Numbered from the stretch's first letter, positions 48,583-60,663 are shown. The stretch is DNA of 64,000 nucleotides from Bradyrhizobium ivorense (GCF_900696085.1 NZ_CAADFC020000004.1:310001-374000), one strand, 5' to 3'. Made by a program: numbers and translations. Notes: generated by a model from the sequence alone, not told the origin.

Positions 48583-49836
48583 TTACAGGTCCAGCACCAG
48601 GCGGGCCGGATCCTCCAGGCTCTCCTTGACGCGCACCAGGAAGGTCACTGCTTCCTTGCCGTCGATCACGCGGTGATCGTAGGACAACGCCAGATACATC
48701 ATCGGGCGGACCTCGATCTTGCCGCCGACCACCATCGGCCGCTCCTGGATCTTGTGCATGCCCAGGATGCCGGACTGCGGCGCGTTGAGGATCGGCGTCG
48801 ACATCAGCGAGCCGTAGATGCCGCCATTGGTGATGGTGAAGGTGCCGCCCTGCATCTCGTCGATCTTGAGCTGGCCATCGCGGGCCCGGCGGCCGTAGTC
48901 GGCGATCGACTTCTCGATGTCGGAGATCGACTTGTGGTCGCAGTCGCGCACCACAGGCACCACCAGGCCGCGGTCGGTGCCGACCGCGACGCCGATGTGG
49001 TAGTAGTTCTTGTAGATCAGGTCGCTGCCGTCGATCTCGGCGTTGACGGCGGGAATGTCCTTCAAGCCCTGAACGACGGCCTTGGTGAAGAAGCCCATGA
49101 AGCCGAGCTTGGCGCCGTGCTTCTTCTCGAACACGTCCTTGTACTGGGCGCGCAGCTTCATCACCTCGGTCATGTCGACCTCGTTGAAGGTCGTCAGCAT
49201 CGCGGCGGTGTTCTGCACGTCCTTCAGGCGCCGCGCGATGGTCTGGCGCAGCCGCGTCATCTTCACGCGCTCCTCGCGCGCGGCATCGTCGGCCGGCGAC
49301 GGGGCGCGGACCTGCACCGCGGCGGCCGGCTGATTGACCGGGGTCGGCGCCGAAGCGGCCTTCTCGATCGCGGCCAGCATGTCGCCCTTGGTGACGCGGC
49401 CGTCCTTGCCCGAGCCGGGCACGGTGGTGGCATCGACGCCGCTTTCGGCGGACAGTTTTCGCACCGACGGAGCGAGCGGGGCATCAGCCGGCGGCGCCTT
49501 CGGCGCAGCAGGAGCCGGCGCGGGGGCGGCGGCCGGCGCCGCCGCGGCGGGCGCCGCAGCCTTGGCAGCCGGAGCGGCGGCGGCAGGCTTCGCCGGAGCC
49601 GCGCCATCATTGATCTGGCCGAGCAGCGCGCCGACGGCGACCGTCTCGCCATCCTTGGCGATGATCTCGCCGAGCGTGCCGGCGGACGGCGCCGGCACCT
49701 CGATCGTGACCTTGTCGGTCTCCAACTCCACCAACGGCTCGTCCACCGCGACGGCATCACCCGCCTTCTTGAACCAGCGGCCGATGGTGGCCTCGGTCAC
49801 GGATTCCCCGAGTGTTGGAACGCGAATTTCAGTCAT
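48583..49836 (-). CDS. sucB: 2-oxoglutarate dehydrogenase E2, dihydrolipoyl succinyltransferase
   Basis: 417 residues: lipoyl domain with the lipoylated Lys in [13 protein letters not shown] (near residue 43), an Ala/Pro-rich flexible linker, a peripheral-subunit binding domain ([19 protein letters not shown]), a second linker, and the acyltransferase core ending [18 protein letters not shown] with the catalytic His and Asp. It follows sucA after a 176-bp gap occupied by a family 2 repeat. Confidence 0.98.
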   Translation of the reverse strand: MTEIRVPTLGESVTEATIGRWFKKAGDAVAVDEPLVELETDKVTIEVPAPSAGTLGEIIAKDGETVAVGALLGQINDGAAPAKPAAAAPAAKAAAPAAAAPAAAPAPAPAAPKAPPADAPLAPSVRKLSAESGVDATTVPGSGKDGRVTKGDMLAAIEKAASAPTPVNQPAAAVQVRAPSPADDAAREERVKMTRLRQTIARRLKDVQNTAAMLTTFNEVDMTEVMKLRAQYKDVFEKKHGAKLGFMGFFTKAVVQGLKDIPAVNAEIDGSDLIYKNYYHIGVAVGTDRGLVVPVVRDCDHKSISDIEKSIADYGRRARDGQLKIDEMQGGTFTITNGGIYGSLMSTPILNAPQSGILGMHKIQERPMVVGGKIEVRPMMYLALSYDHRVIDGKEAVTFLVRVKESLEDPARLVLDL

Positions 49837-49935
49837 GGTCTTTTCCTCAGATCAACCCTGCGGTCATGAAACTTGGTACGGCCACCGCCCGCCGAAGCGG
49901 ACGATCCGGTACTCCGTGACGACAGCGACGTAGCT

Positions 49936-49996
49936 GGATGACCCGGGATACCGGATGCCCCGCTCCAGTGCGCAATTGCGCACAAGGCGGGGCATG
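49936..49996. repeat. Palindromic repeat (family 2, copy 3) between sucA and sucB
   Basis: ATGCCCCGCTCC / GGCGGGGCAT arms surround the perfect palindrome GTGCGCAATTGCGCAC (49968-49983), identical to the core of the copy at 45485-45606. Confidence 0.75.
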
Positions 49997-50012
49997 GTGG
50001 TGGTGAAGGTGG

Positions 50013-52973
50013 TTAGTTCAGTGCGTCGTCGAGCAGCGCCTTGAGCTGCGCCAGATGTTTCGACATCAGGCCGGTGGCGGTGGCCGCGGCGGCCGGACGG
50101 CCGGCGTAGCGCGGACGCTTGTTCGGCGCATGGATCTGGTTCAGCACCCATTCGAGATAGGGCTCGATGAAGTGCCAGCCGCCCATGTTGCGCGGCTCTT
50201 CCTGGCACCAGACGATCTCGGCGCCCTTGAAGCGGCCGAGCTCCTGCACCAGCGCCTTCAGCGGCACCGGATAGAGCTGCTCGACGCGCATCAAATAGAT
50301 GTCGTCGATGCCGCGCTTCTCGCGCTCCTCGTAGAGATCGTAATAGACCTTGCCCGCGCACAGCACGACGCGACGGATCTTGTCGTCCGGCTTGAGCTTG
50401 ATCGCCTCGTTCGGCAGCATCTGGGCGTCATCGTACAGGATGCGGTGGAAGGTCTGGCCCTCGCCGAGCTCGTCGAGCCGCGACACCGCCCGCTTGTGGC
50501 GCAGCAGCGACTTCGGCGTCATCATGATCAGCGGCTTGCGGATCTCGCGATGCAGCTGCCGCCGCAGCACGTGGAAGTAGTTGGCCGGGGTGGTCGGATA
50601 CACCACCTGCATGTTGTCTTCGGCGCAGAGCTGCAGATAGCGCTCGAGCCGCGCCGAGGAGTGCTCCGGCCCCTGACCCTCATAGCCATGCGGCAGCAGG
50701 CAAACGAGGCCCGACATGCGCAGCCATTTGCGCTCGCCCGAGGAGATGAACTGGTCGAACAGCACCTGGGCGCCATTGGCGAAGTCGCCGAACTGGGCTT
50801 CCCACATCGCCAGCGCATTCGGCTCGGCCAGCGAGTAGCCGTATTCGAAGCCGAGCACCGCCTCCTCCGAGAGCAGCGAGTTGATGACTTCGTAGTGGCC
50901 GGTGTCGTTGCCGCCGAGATGGTTGAACGGCGTGTAGCGGCTCTCGTCTTCCTGGTCGATCAGCACCGAATGGCGCTGCGAGAAGGTGCCGCGCTCGGAG
51001 TCCTGGCCGGACAGCCGCACGTGGTGGCCTTCCTGCAGCAGCGTGCAGAACGCCAGCGCCTCGCCGGTCGCCCAGTCGATGCCGACGCCGGAGTCGATCG
51101 CCTTGGCGCGATTGTCGAGGAAGCGCTGGATGGTGCGGTGGACGTGGAAGCCGTCCGGCACCTTGGTGATCTTGCGGCCGATCTCCCTCAGCTTGGCGAC
51201 GTCGACGCCGGTGACGCCGCGGCGGGCGTCCTCCTCCTGGTCGGCGATCTTGAAGCCGGCCCACTTGCCGTCGAGCCAGTCGGCCTTGTTCGGCTTGTAG
51301 CCGGCGCCGGCCTCGAACTCGGCATCGAGCCGCGCGCGCCAGTCGGCCTTGGCCTTGTCGACCTCGCCTTCGGTGATCACGCCCTCGGTGATCAGCCGCT
51401 TGGCGTAGATCTCCAGCGTCGACGGATGCGAGGCGATGCGCTTGTACATCACCGGCTGGGTGAATGCCGGCTCGTCGCCCTCGTTATGGCCGTGGCGGCG
51501 ATAGCAGAACATGTCGATGACGACCGGCTTGTGGAATTTCTGCCGGAACTCGATCGCGACCTTGGCCGCGAACACCACCGCCTCCGGATCGTCGCCGTTC
51601 ACGTGGAAGATCGGCGCGTCGATCATCTTCGCGACGTCGGACGGATAGGGCGAGGAGCGCGAGTAGCGCGGATAGGTGGTGAAGCCGATCTGGTTGTTGA
51701 CGATGAAGTGCAGCGAACCGCCGGTGCGGTAGCCCTTGAGGTCCGACAGGCTGAAGCATTCCGCGACCACGCCCTGGCCGGCGAAGGCGGCGTCGCCGTG
51801 CATCAAGAGCGGCAGCACCGAGATGCGCTGATCCGGCGGATCGCCATGCTGGTCCTGCTTGGCGCGCACCTTGCCGAGCACGACGGGATCGACGATCTCG
51901 AGATGCGACGGGTTGGCGGTCAGCGACAGATGGATCTTGTTGCCGTCGAACTCGCGGTCCGAGGAGGCGCCGAGGTGATACTTGACGTCGCCGGAGCCTT
52001 CGACCGCGTCCGGATTGGCCGAGCCGCCCTTGAACTCATGGAACAGCGCGCGGTGCGGCTTGGCCATCACCTGGGTCAGCACGTTGAGGCGGCCGCGATG
52101 CGGCATGCCGACCACGATCTCCTTCACGCCGAGATTGCCGCCGCGCTTGATGATCTGCTCCAGCGCGGGGATCAGCGACTCGGCGCCGTCGAGGCCGAAG
52201 CGCTTGGTGCCGGTGAACTTGGTGTCGCAGAACTTCTCGAAGCCTTCCGCCTCGACCAGCTTGTTGAGGATGGCGCGGCGCCCCTCGGGGGTGAAGCTGA
52301 TCTCCTTGTCCGGACCCTCGATGCGCTCCTGGATCCAGGCCTTCTGCGCGGCATTGGAGATGTGCATGAATTCGACGCCGAGCGTCTGGCAGTAGGTGCG
52401 CTCGCAGATCTGCACGATCTCGCGCAGCGTGCCGTATTCGAGGCTGAGCACGTGATCGAGGAAGATCTTGCGGTCGAAATCGGCCTCGGTGAAGCCGTAG
52501 GAGCGCGGATCGAGCTCCTCGCGATCGCGCGGCGCCTCGATGCCGAGCGGATCGAGCTTGGCGTGGAAATGGCCGCGCATGCGGTAGGCGCGGATCAGCA
52601 TTAGGGCGCGAACCGAATCGCGGGTGGCCTGGTGGACGTCGGCGTCGGACAGTTCGGCGCCCCTGGCCTGCGCTTTGGCTGCGATCTTGGTGCTGACCGC
52701 CTTCTCGACCTGGGCCCAGTTGCCGTCGAGCGCGGAGGTCAGGTCGTCGCGCGGGGTGAGCGGCCAGTTGTCGCGGCCCCAGGAGGCGCCGTCGGCGTTC
52801 TTCCGGACGTCGCCAGGCGCGTCCTTCAGGCTCTTGAAGAAATCCTGCCATTCGGCGTCGACGGACGACGGATCCTGCTCATAACGCGCATAGAGGTCGT
52901 CGATATAGGCGGCGTTGGTGCCCTGGAGGAACGAAGAGAGGGCAAAAGCGGCGTTCGCGTCTTGGCGAGACAT
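50013..52973 (-). CDS. sucA: 2-oxoglutarate dehydrogenase E1
   Basis: 986 residues; thiamine-diphosphate enzyme that decarboxylates 2-oxoglutarate. N-terminal FLQGTNAAYIDDLYARYEQDP is the conserved OGDH start that contacts E2. The thiamine-binding region includes MHGDAAFAGQGVVAECFSLS and a GDDPEAV motif; the C-terminal transketolase half has the SGERKWLRMSGLVCLLPHGYEGQGPEHSSARLERYLQLCAEDN region. The 118-bp sucD-side spacer plus the terminator of sucD indicate its own promoter within 52974-53150. Long open frames on the opposite strand here are artefacts of GC-rich codons. Confidence 0.98.
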   Translation of the reverse strand: MSRQDANAAFALSSFLQGTNAAYIDDLYARYEQDPSSVDAEWQDFFKSLKDAPGDVRKNADGASWGRDNWPLTPRDDLTSALDGNWAQVEKAVSTKIAAKAQARGAELSDADVHQATRDSVRALMLIRAYRMRGHFHAKLDPLGIEAPRDREELDPRSYGFTEADFDRKIFLDHVLSLEYGTLREIVQICERTYCQTLGVEFMHISNAAQKAWIQERIEGPDKEISFTPEGRRAILNKLVEAEGFEKFCDTKFTGTKRFGLDGAESLIPALEQIIKRGGNLGVKEIVVGMPHRGRLNVLTQVMAKPHRALFHEFKGGSANPDAVEGSGDVKYHLGASSDREFDGNKIHLSLTANPSHLEIVDPVVLGKVRAKQDQHGDPPDQRISVLPLLMHGDAAFAGQGVVAECFSLSDLKGYRTGGSLHFIVNNQIGFTTYPRYSRSSPYPSDVAKMIDAPIFHVNGDDPEAVVFAAKVAIEFRQKFHKPVVIDMFCYRRHGHNEGDEPAFTQPVMYKRIASHPSTLEIYAKRLITEGVITEGEVDKAKADWRARLDAEFEAGAGYKPNKADWLDGKWAGFKIADQEEDARRGVTGVDVAKLREIGRKITKVPDGFHVHRTIQRFLDNRAKAIDSGVGIDWATGEALAFCTLLQEGHHVRLSGQDSERGTFSQRHSVLIDQEDESRYTPFNHLGGNDTGHYEVINSLLSEEAVLGFEYGYSLAEPNALAMWEAQFGDFANGAQVLFDQFISSGERKWLRMSGLVCLLPHGYEGQGPEHSSARLERYLQLCAEDNMQVVYPTTPANYFHVLRRQLHREIRKPLIMMTPKSLLRHKRAVSRLDELGEGQTFHRILYDDAQMLPNEAIKLKPDDKIRRVVLCAGKVYYDLYEEREKRGIDDIYLMRVEQLYPVPLKALVQELGRFKGAEIVWCQEEPRNMGGWHFIEPYLEWVLNQIHAPNKRPRYAGRPAAAATATGLMSKHLAQLKALLDDALN

Positions 52974-53150
52974 ATGGAAGTCCTGGTGATTTTTGGTTGG
53001 CGCGTGGCAGACGGCGCAAGACCAGTCCGAAGGACCAGCTGAATGGATATCCTTTAGCCTATTTAAGTCGGATATTCGCGCCTAAAAGAACCAAAAAATG
53101 AACGGACTTTCAAAACATATTGAAGCGCCCGCCGTGCGGATAACGCAGGA

Positions 53151-53192
53151 CAAAAAGATACGCTCCCTGGCGATTTGAACCACCAGGGAGCG
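53151..53192 (-). terminator. Rho-independent terminator after sucD
   Basis: On the reverse strand CGCTCCCTGG (53183-53192) pairs with CCAGGGAGCG (53161-53170), followed by TATCTTTTTG. It ends the mdh/sucC/sucD transcript before sucA. Confidence 0.8.
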
Positions 53193-53223
53193 CGGGATAG
53201 CGGATAAAATTGCTGTCGCGACG

Positions 53224-54105
53224 TTACTTCAGCATTTCGGCCAGGGTGTGCCCGAGCCGCGCCGGCGACGGCGACACCCTGATGCCGGCGGCTTCCATCG
53301 CCGCGGTCTTGGAGCCCGCATCGCCCTTGCCGCCGGAGATGATGGCGCCGGCATGACCCATGCGGCGGCCGGGAGGTGCGGTGACACCGGCGATGAAGCC
53401 AACCATCGGCTTCTTGCGGCCGCGCTTGGCCTCGTCCTTGAGGAACTGGGCGGCGTCTTCCTCGGCCGAGCCGCCGATCTCGCCGATCATCACGATCGAC
53501 TTGGTGTTGTCGTCGGCCAGGAACATTTCCAGCACGTCGATGAACTCGGTGCCCTTGACCGGGTCGCCGCCGATGCCGACCGCGGTGGTCTGGCCGAGGC
53601 CTTCCTGGCTGGTCTGGAACACCGCCTCATAGGTCAGCGTGCCGGAGCGGGAGACGATGCCGACCGAGCCCGGCTTGAAGATGTTGGCCGGCATGATGCC
53701 GATCTTGCACTCGCCGGCGGTCATCACGCCCGGGCAGTTCGGCCCGATCAGCCGCGACTTCGAGCCCGACAGCGAGCGCTTCACCCGCACCATGTCGAGC
53801 ACCGGGATGCCCTCGGTGATGCAGACGATCAGCGGGATTTCGGCATCGATCGCCTCGCAGATCGCGTCCGCCGCGCCCGGCGGCGGCACGTAGACCACGC
53901 TGGCGTCGGCGCCGGTCCTGGCGCGCGCCTCGGCAACGGTGTCGAACACCGGCAGGTTGAGATGGGTCGAGCCGCCTTTGCCCGGCGCCACGCCGCCGAC
54001 CATCTTGGTGCCGTAAGCGATCGCCGCTTCCGAATGGAACGTGCCGTTCTTGCCGGTGAAGCCCTGGCAGATGACCTTGGTGTTCTTGTCGATCAGAATG
54101 GACAT
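53224..54105 (-). CDS. sucD: Succinyl-CoA ligase alpha subunit
   Basis: 293 residues. CoA-binding N-terminal Rossmann part ([25 protein letters not shown]), [31 protein letters not shown], and the phosphorylated His in [10 protein letters not shown] near residue 245. I start at the ATG at 54105; the extra upstream codons are repeat copy E. It is separated from its partner sucC by a DUF1579 gene and that repeat, which is unusual, since sucC and sucD are normally adjacent. Confidence 0.97.
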   Translation of the reverse strand: MSILIDKNTKVICQGFTGKNGTFHSEAAIAYGTKMVGGVAPGKGGSTHLNLPVFDTVAEARARTGADASVVYVPPPGAADAICEAIDAEIPLIVCITEGIPVLDMVRVKRSLSGSKSRLIGPNCPGVMTAGECKIGIMPANIFKPGSVGIVSRSGTLTYEAVFQTSQEGLGQTTAVGIGGDPVKGTEFIDVLEMFLADDNTKSIVMIGEIGGSAEEDAAQFLKDEAKRGRKKPMVGFIAGVTAPPGRRMGHAGAIISGGKGDAGSKTAAMEAAGIRVSPSPARLGHTLAEMLK

Positions 54106-54146
54106 GGTTCGAGATGCTTTCGCGAGACGAGAAGGGACTCTATGGT

Positions 54147-54195
54147 TTGAGCATGATCTTATCGGAAAACCGGGGACCACTTTTCCGGATCATGC
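54147..54195. repeat. Palindromic repeat (family 1, copy E)
   Basis: GAGCATGATCTTATCGGAAA at the left and TTTTCCGGATCATGCTC at the right, the same orientation as copies A and B. It lies between sucD and the DUF1579 gene and its right end touches the stop codon of that gene. Confidence 0.8.
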
Positions 54196-54196
54196 T

Positions 54197-54673
54197 CTAA
54201 TGGATACGCCGGTACACGCCGGTGAGCACGTCGGCCCACCCTTCCGCGTCGGGCGAAAACTGGATCTTCATGTTGTAGGTATTGTCGTCGACGACCTCGT
54301 AGACGTGGCGGGCGTTGCCGCGCAGCGAGCCGCGCACCAGGATCAGCGATTTGTTGACCCAGCCGCCCGAGGCCGGCGACGGCGGGTAGTAGCCGAGCGA
54401 ATCGTGCCAGAACAATTTGTAGGTCCGGTCCTCGCGGTCGTAGGTGAAGACGCCGTGGGTGGCAAAGCTCTCCTTGCCGTCGCGGCTCTGCACCGTGTCC
54501 TGGATCAGGTAGAAGCCGTTGAGCGCGATCCGCGCCACCACATGCGAGGTCGCCGGACCGCCCGCGGTCCAGCGCGACGGAAACACCATCTCTTCGCCGT
54601 TCCACTCGCCTGCGAACAGCGCAAGCTTGCGGTGCTCTTCCAAGGGTAGCGGGGCGTCGAGATGATCGGCCAT
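54197..54673 (-). CDS. DUF1579-like protein between sucC and sucD
   Basis: 158 residues, no signal peptide or membrane helix. The pattern (HRKLALFAGEWNGEE, TSHVVARIALNGFYLIQDTV, YDREDRTYKLFWHDS, GVYRRI) is that of a DUF1579-type lipocalin-like beta-barrel. It begins 2 bp after the sucC stop and precedes sucD by about 90 bp, with repeat copy E in the gap, so it is co-transcribed with the succinyl-CoA ligase genes. Function unknown; it could bind a small hydrophobic ligand, as the fold suggests, but there is no direct evidence. Confidence 0.8.
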   Translation of the reverse strand: MADHLDAPLPLEEHRKLALFAGEWNGEEMVFPSRWTAGGPATSHVVARIALNGFYLIQDTVQSRDGKESFATHGVFTYDREDRTYKLFWHDSLGYYPPSPASGGWVNKSLILVRGSLRGNARHVYEVVDDNTYNMKIQFSPDAEGWADVLTGVYRRIH

Positions 54674-54675
54674 CG

Positions 54676-55872
<1,197 letters not shown>

Positions 55873-56033
55873 GGAAAGACGCTCCCAAACCCTCGTGCGG
55901 CGAACTTTCAAGTCAGCCTTGGGCTTGGCATACCATATACCAACGCCCGTGCAAGCATAAAATCCGCCAGAATTTCATTACGTTGCACCCGACAGGCGAT
56001 CGGAATCGCCTATCGGGTCATTGCCAAGCCAAA

Positions 56034-57008
<975 letters not shown>

Positions 57009-57223
57009 TCAGTCCTTCGATCTGGATGCAGGAGGGAGGGAAGTCGGTTGCAAGGGTGGTTATCCCTTTCGAATGATCCATTCAAGTCGCGGGCCGCAAG
57101 TCGAGGCCTGCCGATTGGCCGCCCTGCCTCGAATTCGATCAGGCATGCCAGCGACATCAGCCCTGGACGCACGAAAAATTGCTCCGAACCGGGCGGCACG
57201 CAAGGCCGAATTGAAGGCTGAAA

Positions 57224-58408
57224 TCAGGTTTCGACCAGGCCGGTCGACGCGCCGCTTGCCGAGGAATCCTTTCGGCCGTGCGGCAGCGCCAAATAGGATT
57301 CCGAGCTCATCTCGATCAGGCGCGAGGCGGTGCGCTTGAACTCCATCGCCTCATTGCCGTCGTCGGCAAGGTACAGCGACACCGGGTCGGCCTCCGCGGA
57401 GGCCATCAGCTTCACGGCATTGTCATAGAGCGTGTCGATCAGCGAGATGAAGCGCTTGGCGGCGTTGCGCTCGGCGTAATCCATCACCGGAATGTGGTCG
57501 ACCAGCAGCGTGTGATAGTCGTGCGCGAGCCTGAGATAGTCGGACGCGGCCAGCGGCTGCTCGCAGAGCTCGGCGAAGCTGAAGCGCGCGACGCCGTGCG
57601 CCGCGCACGGCACGTGCAGCACCCGCCCCTTGATCGTGATGTCACGCGGCTTGCACGGCGCATTGCCGGTCATCTTGCGCCAGGCCGCATCGAGCGCGGC
57701 GCCGGCGGCGGCATCATCGGGCACCAGCCACATCTTCACGCCGAACAGTTTTTCCAGCCGGAAATCGGTGCGCGCATCGAGCCGCAGCACGTCCATGTGC
57801 TCGGCGATCTGCGCGATGAACGGCAGGAACAGCGCACGGTTGAGGCCGCCCTTGTAGAGATCGTCGGGCGCGACGTTCGAGGTCGCGACCACCACGGTGC
57901 CGAGCTCGAACAGCTTTGCGAACAGACGTCCGAGGATCATCGCATCCGCGATGTCGGTGACGTGGAATTCGTCGAAGCAGAGCAGCCAGGCTTCGTCGAA
58001 GATCGCCTGCGCGGTGAGCGCGATCACGTCGCCATCTGCGATCTCGCCGCGCGCGATCTGCTGGCGATAGCCGTAGATGCGCTCATGCGCCTCGGCCATG
58101 AATTCGTGGAAATGCGCGCGGCGCTTGTGCTCGACCGGGCTCTGCTGGAAGAACAGGTCCATCAGCATGGTCTTGCCGCGGCCGACCTCGCCATGGACAT
58201 AGAGCCCGCGCGGCTTGTCGTCCTTGTCGCCGCCGAACAGCCGGCCGAACAGGCCCTGCTTGCGCTGCGGCTTGTAGTACGAGAGCCGCTCGTCGAGCGC
58301 GCCGAACGCCTCGGCGGCGCGCGCCTGCGCTGGATCGGCCTCGATCGCGCCGGAGGCGACCAGGGTGTTGTAGTGTTCGAGGAAAGAAGCGGGCGAGGTG
58401 GACTGCAT
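57224..58408 (-). CDS. zapE: AFG1-like cell-division ATPase
   Basis: 394 residues. Walker A is GEVGRGKTMLMDLFFQ (about 73-88), Walker B region LLCFDEFHVTDIADAMIL, and the sensor segment VVVATSNVAPDDLYKGGLNR, all typical of ZapE/AFG1 P-loop ATPases that act at the division ring. It lies upstream of mdh with a 221-bp gap, the common order in rhizobia. No N-terminal signal is seen. Confidence 0.94.
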   Translation of the reverse strand: MQSTSPASFLEHYNTLVASGAIEADPAQARAAEAFGALDERLSYYKPQRKQGLFGRLFGGDKDDKPRGLYVHGEVGRGKTMLMDLFFQQSPVEHKRRAHFHEFMAEAHERIYGYRQQIARGEIADGDVIALTAQAIFDEAWLLCFDEFHVTDIADAMILGRLFAKLFELGTVVVATSNVAPDDLYKGGLNRALFLPFIAQIAEHMDVLRLDARTDFRLEKLFGVKMWLVPDDAAAGAALDAAWRKMTGNAPCKPRDITIKGRVLHVPCAAHGVARFSFAELCEQPLAASDYLRLAHDYHTLLVDHIPVMDYAERNAAKRFISLIDTLYDNAVKLMASAEADPVSLYLADDGNEAMEFKRTASRLIEMSSESYLALPHGRKDSSASGASTGLVET

Positions 58409-58544
58409 CGGCCCACCTTACGGCCCTACTGCGCGGGAAAATGCAAGCCGTGAATTGGGGCGATAGCCATGCAAGCGCACGCCTTGCATGCCACGGCCGA
58501 CCGGACGAGCCGGCCGCACAGAACACCGCGGCCTGGATCAAGCC

Positions 58545-59081
58545 CTACGCGCAGAGCGCGTAGGCATCCTCGACCACGTAGGGTCCGCCGCCGGTCGACG
58601 CGCGCGACGAGTACAGCACGAAGCGGTCTGCCATGAAGCTGCGGCTCGGGAAGTAGCCGCGCACCGACAGATAATCCGCGACGTCCTGGCTCGATGCGTC
58701 ATGCAGACGCGCGAGCGTGACATGCGGCGTGAACTTTCGCCCCTCGGGATCGAGCCCCATCCGCTGCATCATCCGCTCGAGCTCGGCCTGCAGCTCGATC
58801 AGCGGCCGGCTCGGCTCGACGGAGGCAACCACGGCGCGTGGCTTGCGTCCGCCGAAGCTCGAGAGGCCCTTGAGCTTGACCTCGAACGGTTTGCGGTTCA
58901 CCCGAAACAGCATCGACGCGATCTCGTTGGCCCAGAGGCCGTCGATATCGCCGATGAAGCGCAAGGTGACGTGATAATTTTCGGGATCGATCCAGCGTGC
59001 GCCGGGAAGGCCGCCACGCAAATTGGAGAGGGTCTGACCGATATCGGCCGGAATTTCCAGTCCAGTGAACAGACGCGGCAT
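58545..59081 (-). CDS. thpR: RNA 2',3'-cyclic phosphodiesterase (2H family)
   Basis: 178 residues with the two 2H signature motifs HVTLRFIG (37-44) and HVTLARLH (120-127), whose His-x-Thr pairs form the active site. The FTGLEIP start is the usual ThpR/LigT N-terminus. It hydrolyses 2',3'-cyclic phosphates at RNA ends. I chose the ATG at 59081. It stands between zapE and tesA on the same strand, with spacers on both sides. Confidence 0.93.
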   Translation of the reverse strand: MPRLFTGLEIPADIGQTLSNLRGGLPGARWIDPENYHVTLRFIGDIDGLWANEIASMLFRVNRKPFEVKLKGLSSFGGRKPRAVVASVEPSRPLIELQAELERMMQRMGLDPEGRKFTPHVTLARLHDASSQDVADYLSVRGYFPSRSFMADRFVLYSSRASTGGGPYVVEDAYALCA

Positions 59082-59252
59082 CGCAATAATCCTCGATGCA
59101 GTGGCGCGAGTTTTGGGAGCCCGCGCCGTCGAACACACCCCGGTGACGAATCACCGACGTCTCTTTTGTACCCGAGTTATATGACTCTGCGAAGCATAAC
59201 GCGTTAACAGCTCGTAAAGCTCCGGTTAATCCACCAGCCCGCCTTCTGCTTT

Positions 59253-59945
59253 TCAGCCACGCTGCGCAGATAATGATCCGAGCAGTGCCTCCACCGTAGG
59301 CAGGATATTTTTCACAACGATATCGACGCCCTCCGCAGTCGGATGCATGCCGTCGGCCTGGTTGAGCTTGGCATCGGCGGCAACGCCATCGAGAAAGAAC
59401 GGGTACAGCGGCACGCCGAAGGCCTTTGCGAGATCGGGATAGATCGCGTTGAACTTCGCCGCATACTCAGTGCCATAATTCGGCGGCGCTAGCATGCCGC
59501 ACAAGAGCACCGCGATGTTGCGCGCCTTCAACTTTGTGATGATGTCGGACAGCGCGGCGCGGGTCACCGCGGGATCGGTGCCGCGCAGGGCATCGTTGGC
59601 GCCGAGTTCGAGAATCACCACACTGGTTCCATCGGGCACCGACCAGTCGAGCCGCTCGCGGCCGCCCGAGGAAGTGTCGCCGGACACCCCGGCATTGATC
59701 ATGTCGACCTTTATCCCCTTGGCTTCCAAGGCTTTTTGGAGACGGACCGGGAACGCCGCGCCGGCCGGGAGGCCGAAACCGGCGCTCAAGGAATCGCCCA
59801 GAACGACCATTTTGATCGGCTTCGCCGGGTCCGCCGTCTGCGCATTTGCCGCCGTCATCAGGCCCATAAGCAACACGAGTATGTGCACGAAGATTCGCAA
59901 CCGGCCCTCGACCGCAACCGCGGAAGTGCCATATGACCAAACCAT
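59253..59945 (-). CDS. tesA: SGNH-hydrolase esterase / lysophospholipase (TesA-like)
   Basis: 230 residues. An N-terminal signal peptide (about 16-35, ending ANAQ) exports it to the periplasm. The GDSL motif is GDSLSAGFGLP (50-60) with the catalytic Ser, followed by an Asn in GANDALRG and the C-terminal DGMHPT with the Asp and His. It cleaves acyl esters or thioesters. The start overlaps the ybbA start on the other strand (CCATGG at 59942-59947), the same divergent layout as E. coli tesA/ybbA. A shorter in-frame GTG or TTG start would still keep the signal peptide. Confidence 0.92.
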   Translation of the reverse strand: MVWSYGTSAVAVEGRLRIFVHILVLLMGLMTAANAQTADPAKPIKMVVLGDSLSAGFGLPAGAAFPVRLQKALEAKGIKVDMINAGVSGDTSSGGRERLDWSVPDGTSVVILELGANDALRGTDPAVTRAALSDIITKLKARNIAVLLCGMLAPPNYGTEYAAKFNAIYPDLAKAFGVPLYPFFLDGVAADAKLNQADGMHPTAEGVDIVVKNILPTVEALLGSLSAQRG

Positions 59946-60663
59946 GGACAGCCTCATCGAATCCCCTTCATTGACCGGCGTCGAGCCGGACACGATCTCT
60001 GTCAAGAACGTCAACCTGTCGCTCGGCACCGGCGCCGCACGGGTCCATATCCTCAAAGATATCAGCCTTCGTGTGGCAGCGGGTGAGGCCATCGGCCTGA
60101 TCGGCCCGTCAGGTTCGGGCAAGTCGACCTTGCTGATGGTGATGGCGGGGCTGGAACGTCCTGACAGCGGAGAGGTGGTCGTGAGCGGCACCTCGTTCAA
60201 TGCCCTCGATGAAGATGCGCTGGCGCGTTTCCGCGGCCGCCAGGTCGGCATCGTCTTCCAGTCGTTCCATTTGATCCCGACCATGACGGCGCTGGAGAAC
60301 GTCGCGGTGCCGCTCGAACTCGCCGGCAATGCGGATGCCGCGGAGCGCGCCGCGCAGGAGCTGCAATCGGTCGGTCTCGGCGAGCGGCTGCATCATTATC
60401 CGACGCAACTCTCCGGCGGCGAGCAGCAGCGCGTGGCGATCGCGCGCGCGCTGGCGCCCGATCCCGCGATCCTGGTCGCCGACGAGCCGACCGGAAATCT
60501 CGACGAATCGACCGGCAAGCAGATCGTCGATTTGCTGTTCACCAAGCACGCCGAGCGCGGCATGACGCTGGTGCTGGTGACGCACGATCTCGCGCTCGCG
60601 CAGCGCTGCGATCGCGTGGTGCGGCTGCGCTCCGGCCGCATCGACGGATCATCCGCGACATGA
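59944..60663 (+). CDS. ybbA: ABC transporter ATPase of the LolD/YbbA type
   Basis: 239 residues with Walker A GPSGSGKST (54-62), signature LSGGEQQRVAIARAL and Walker B ILVADEPTGNLDEST. The preceding MGLNxxDxxSVKNVN-like start is typical of MacB/LolD-group ATPases (SVKNVNLSLGTGAARVHIL is seen). It is coupled to the large permease by an ATGA overlap and divergent from tesA. The exact substrate of YbbA-YbbP systems is not known; a role in lipid or toxin handling is suggested by tesA linkage. Confidence 0.92.
   Translation: MDSLIESPSLTGVEPDTISVKNVNLSLGTGAARVHILKDISLRVAAGEAIGLIGPSGSGKSTLLMVMAGLERPDSGEVVVSGTSFNALDEDALARFRGRQVGIVFQSFHLIPTMTALENVAVPLELAGNADAAERAAQELQSVGLGERLHHYPTQLSGGEQQRVAIARALAPDPAILVADEPTGNLDESTGKQIVDLLFTKHAERGMTLVLVTHDLALAQRCDRVVRLRSGRIDGSSAT

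Noticed and set aside
50055..52604. 849-codon open frame on the + strand opposite sucA
   Set aside because: It mirrors the sucA reading frame, has no recognisable domain and has the Arg/Ala/Asp-rich composition of antisense shadows in GC-rich genes.
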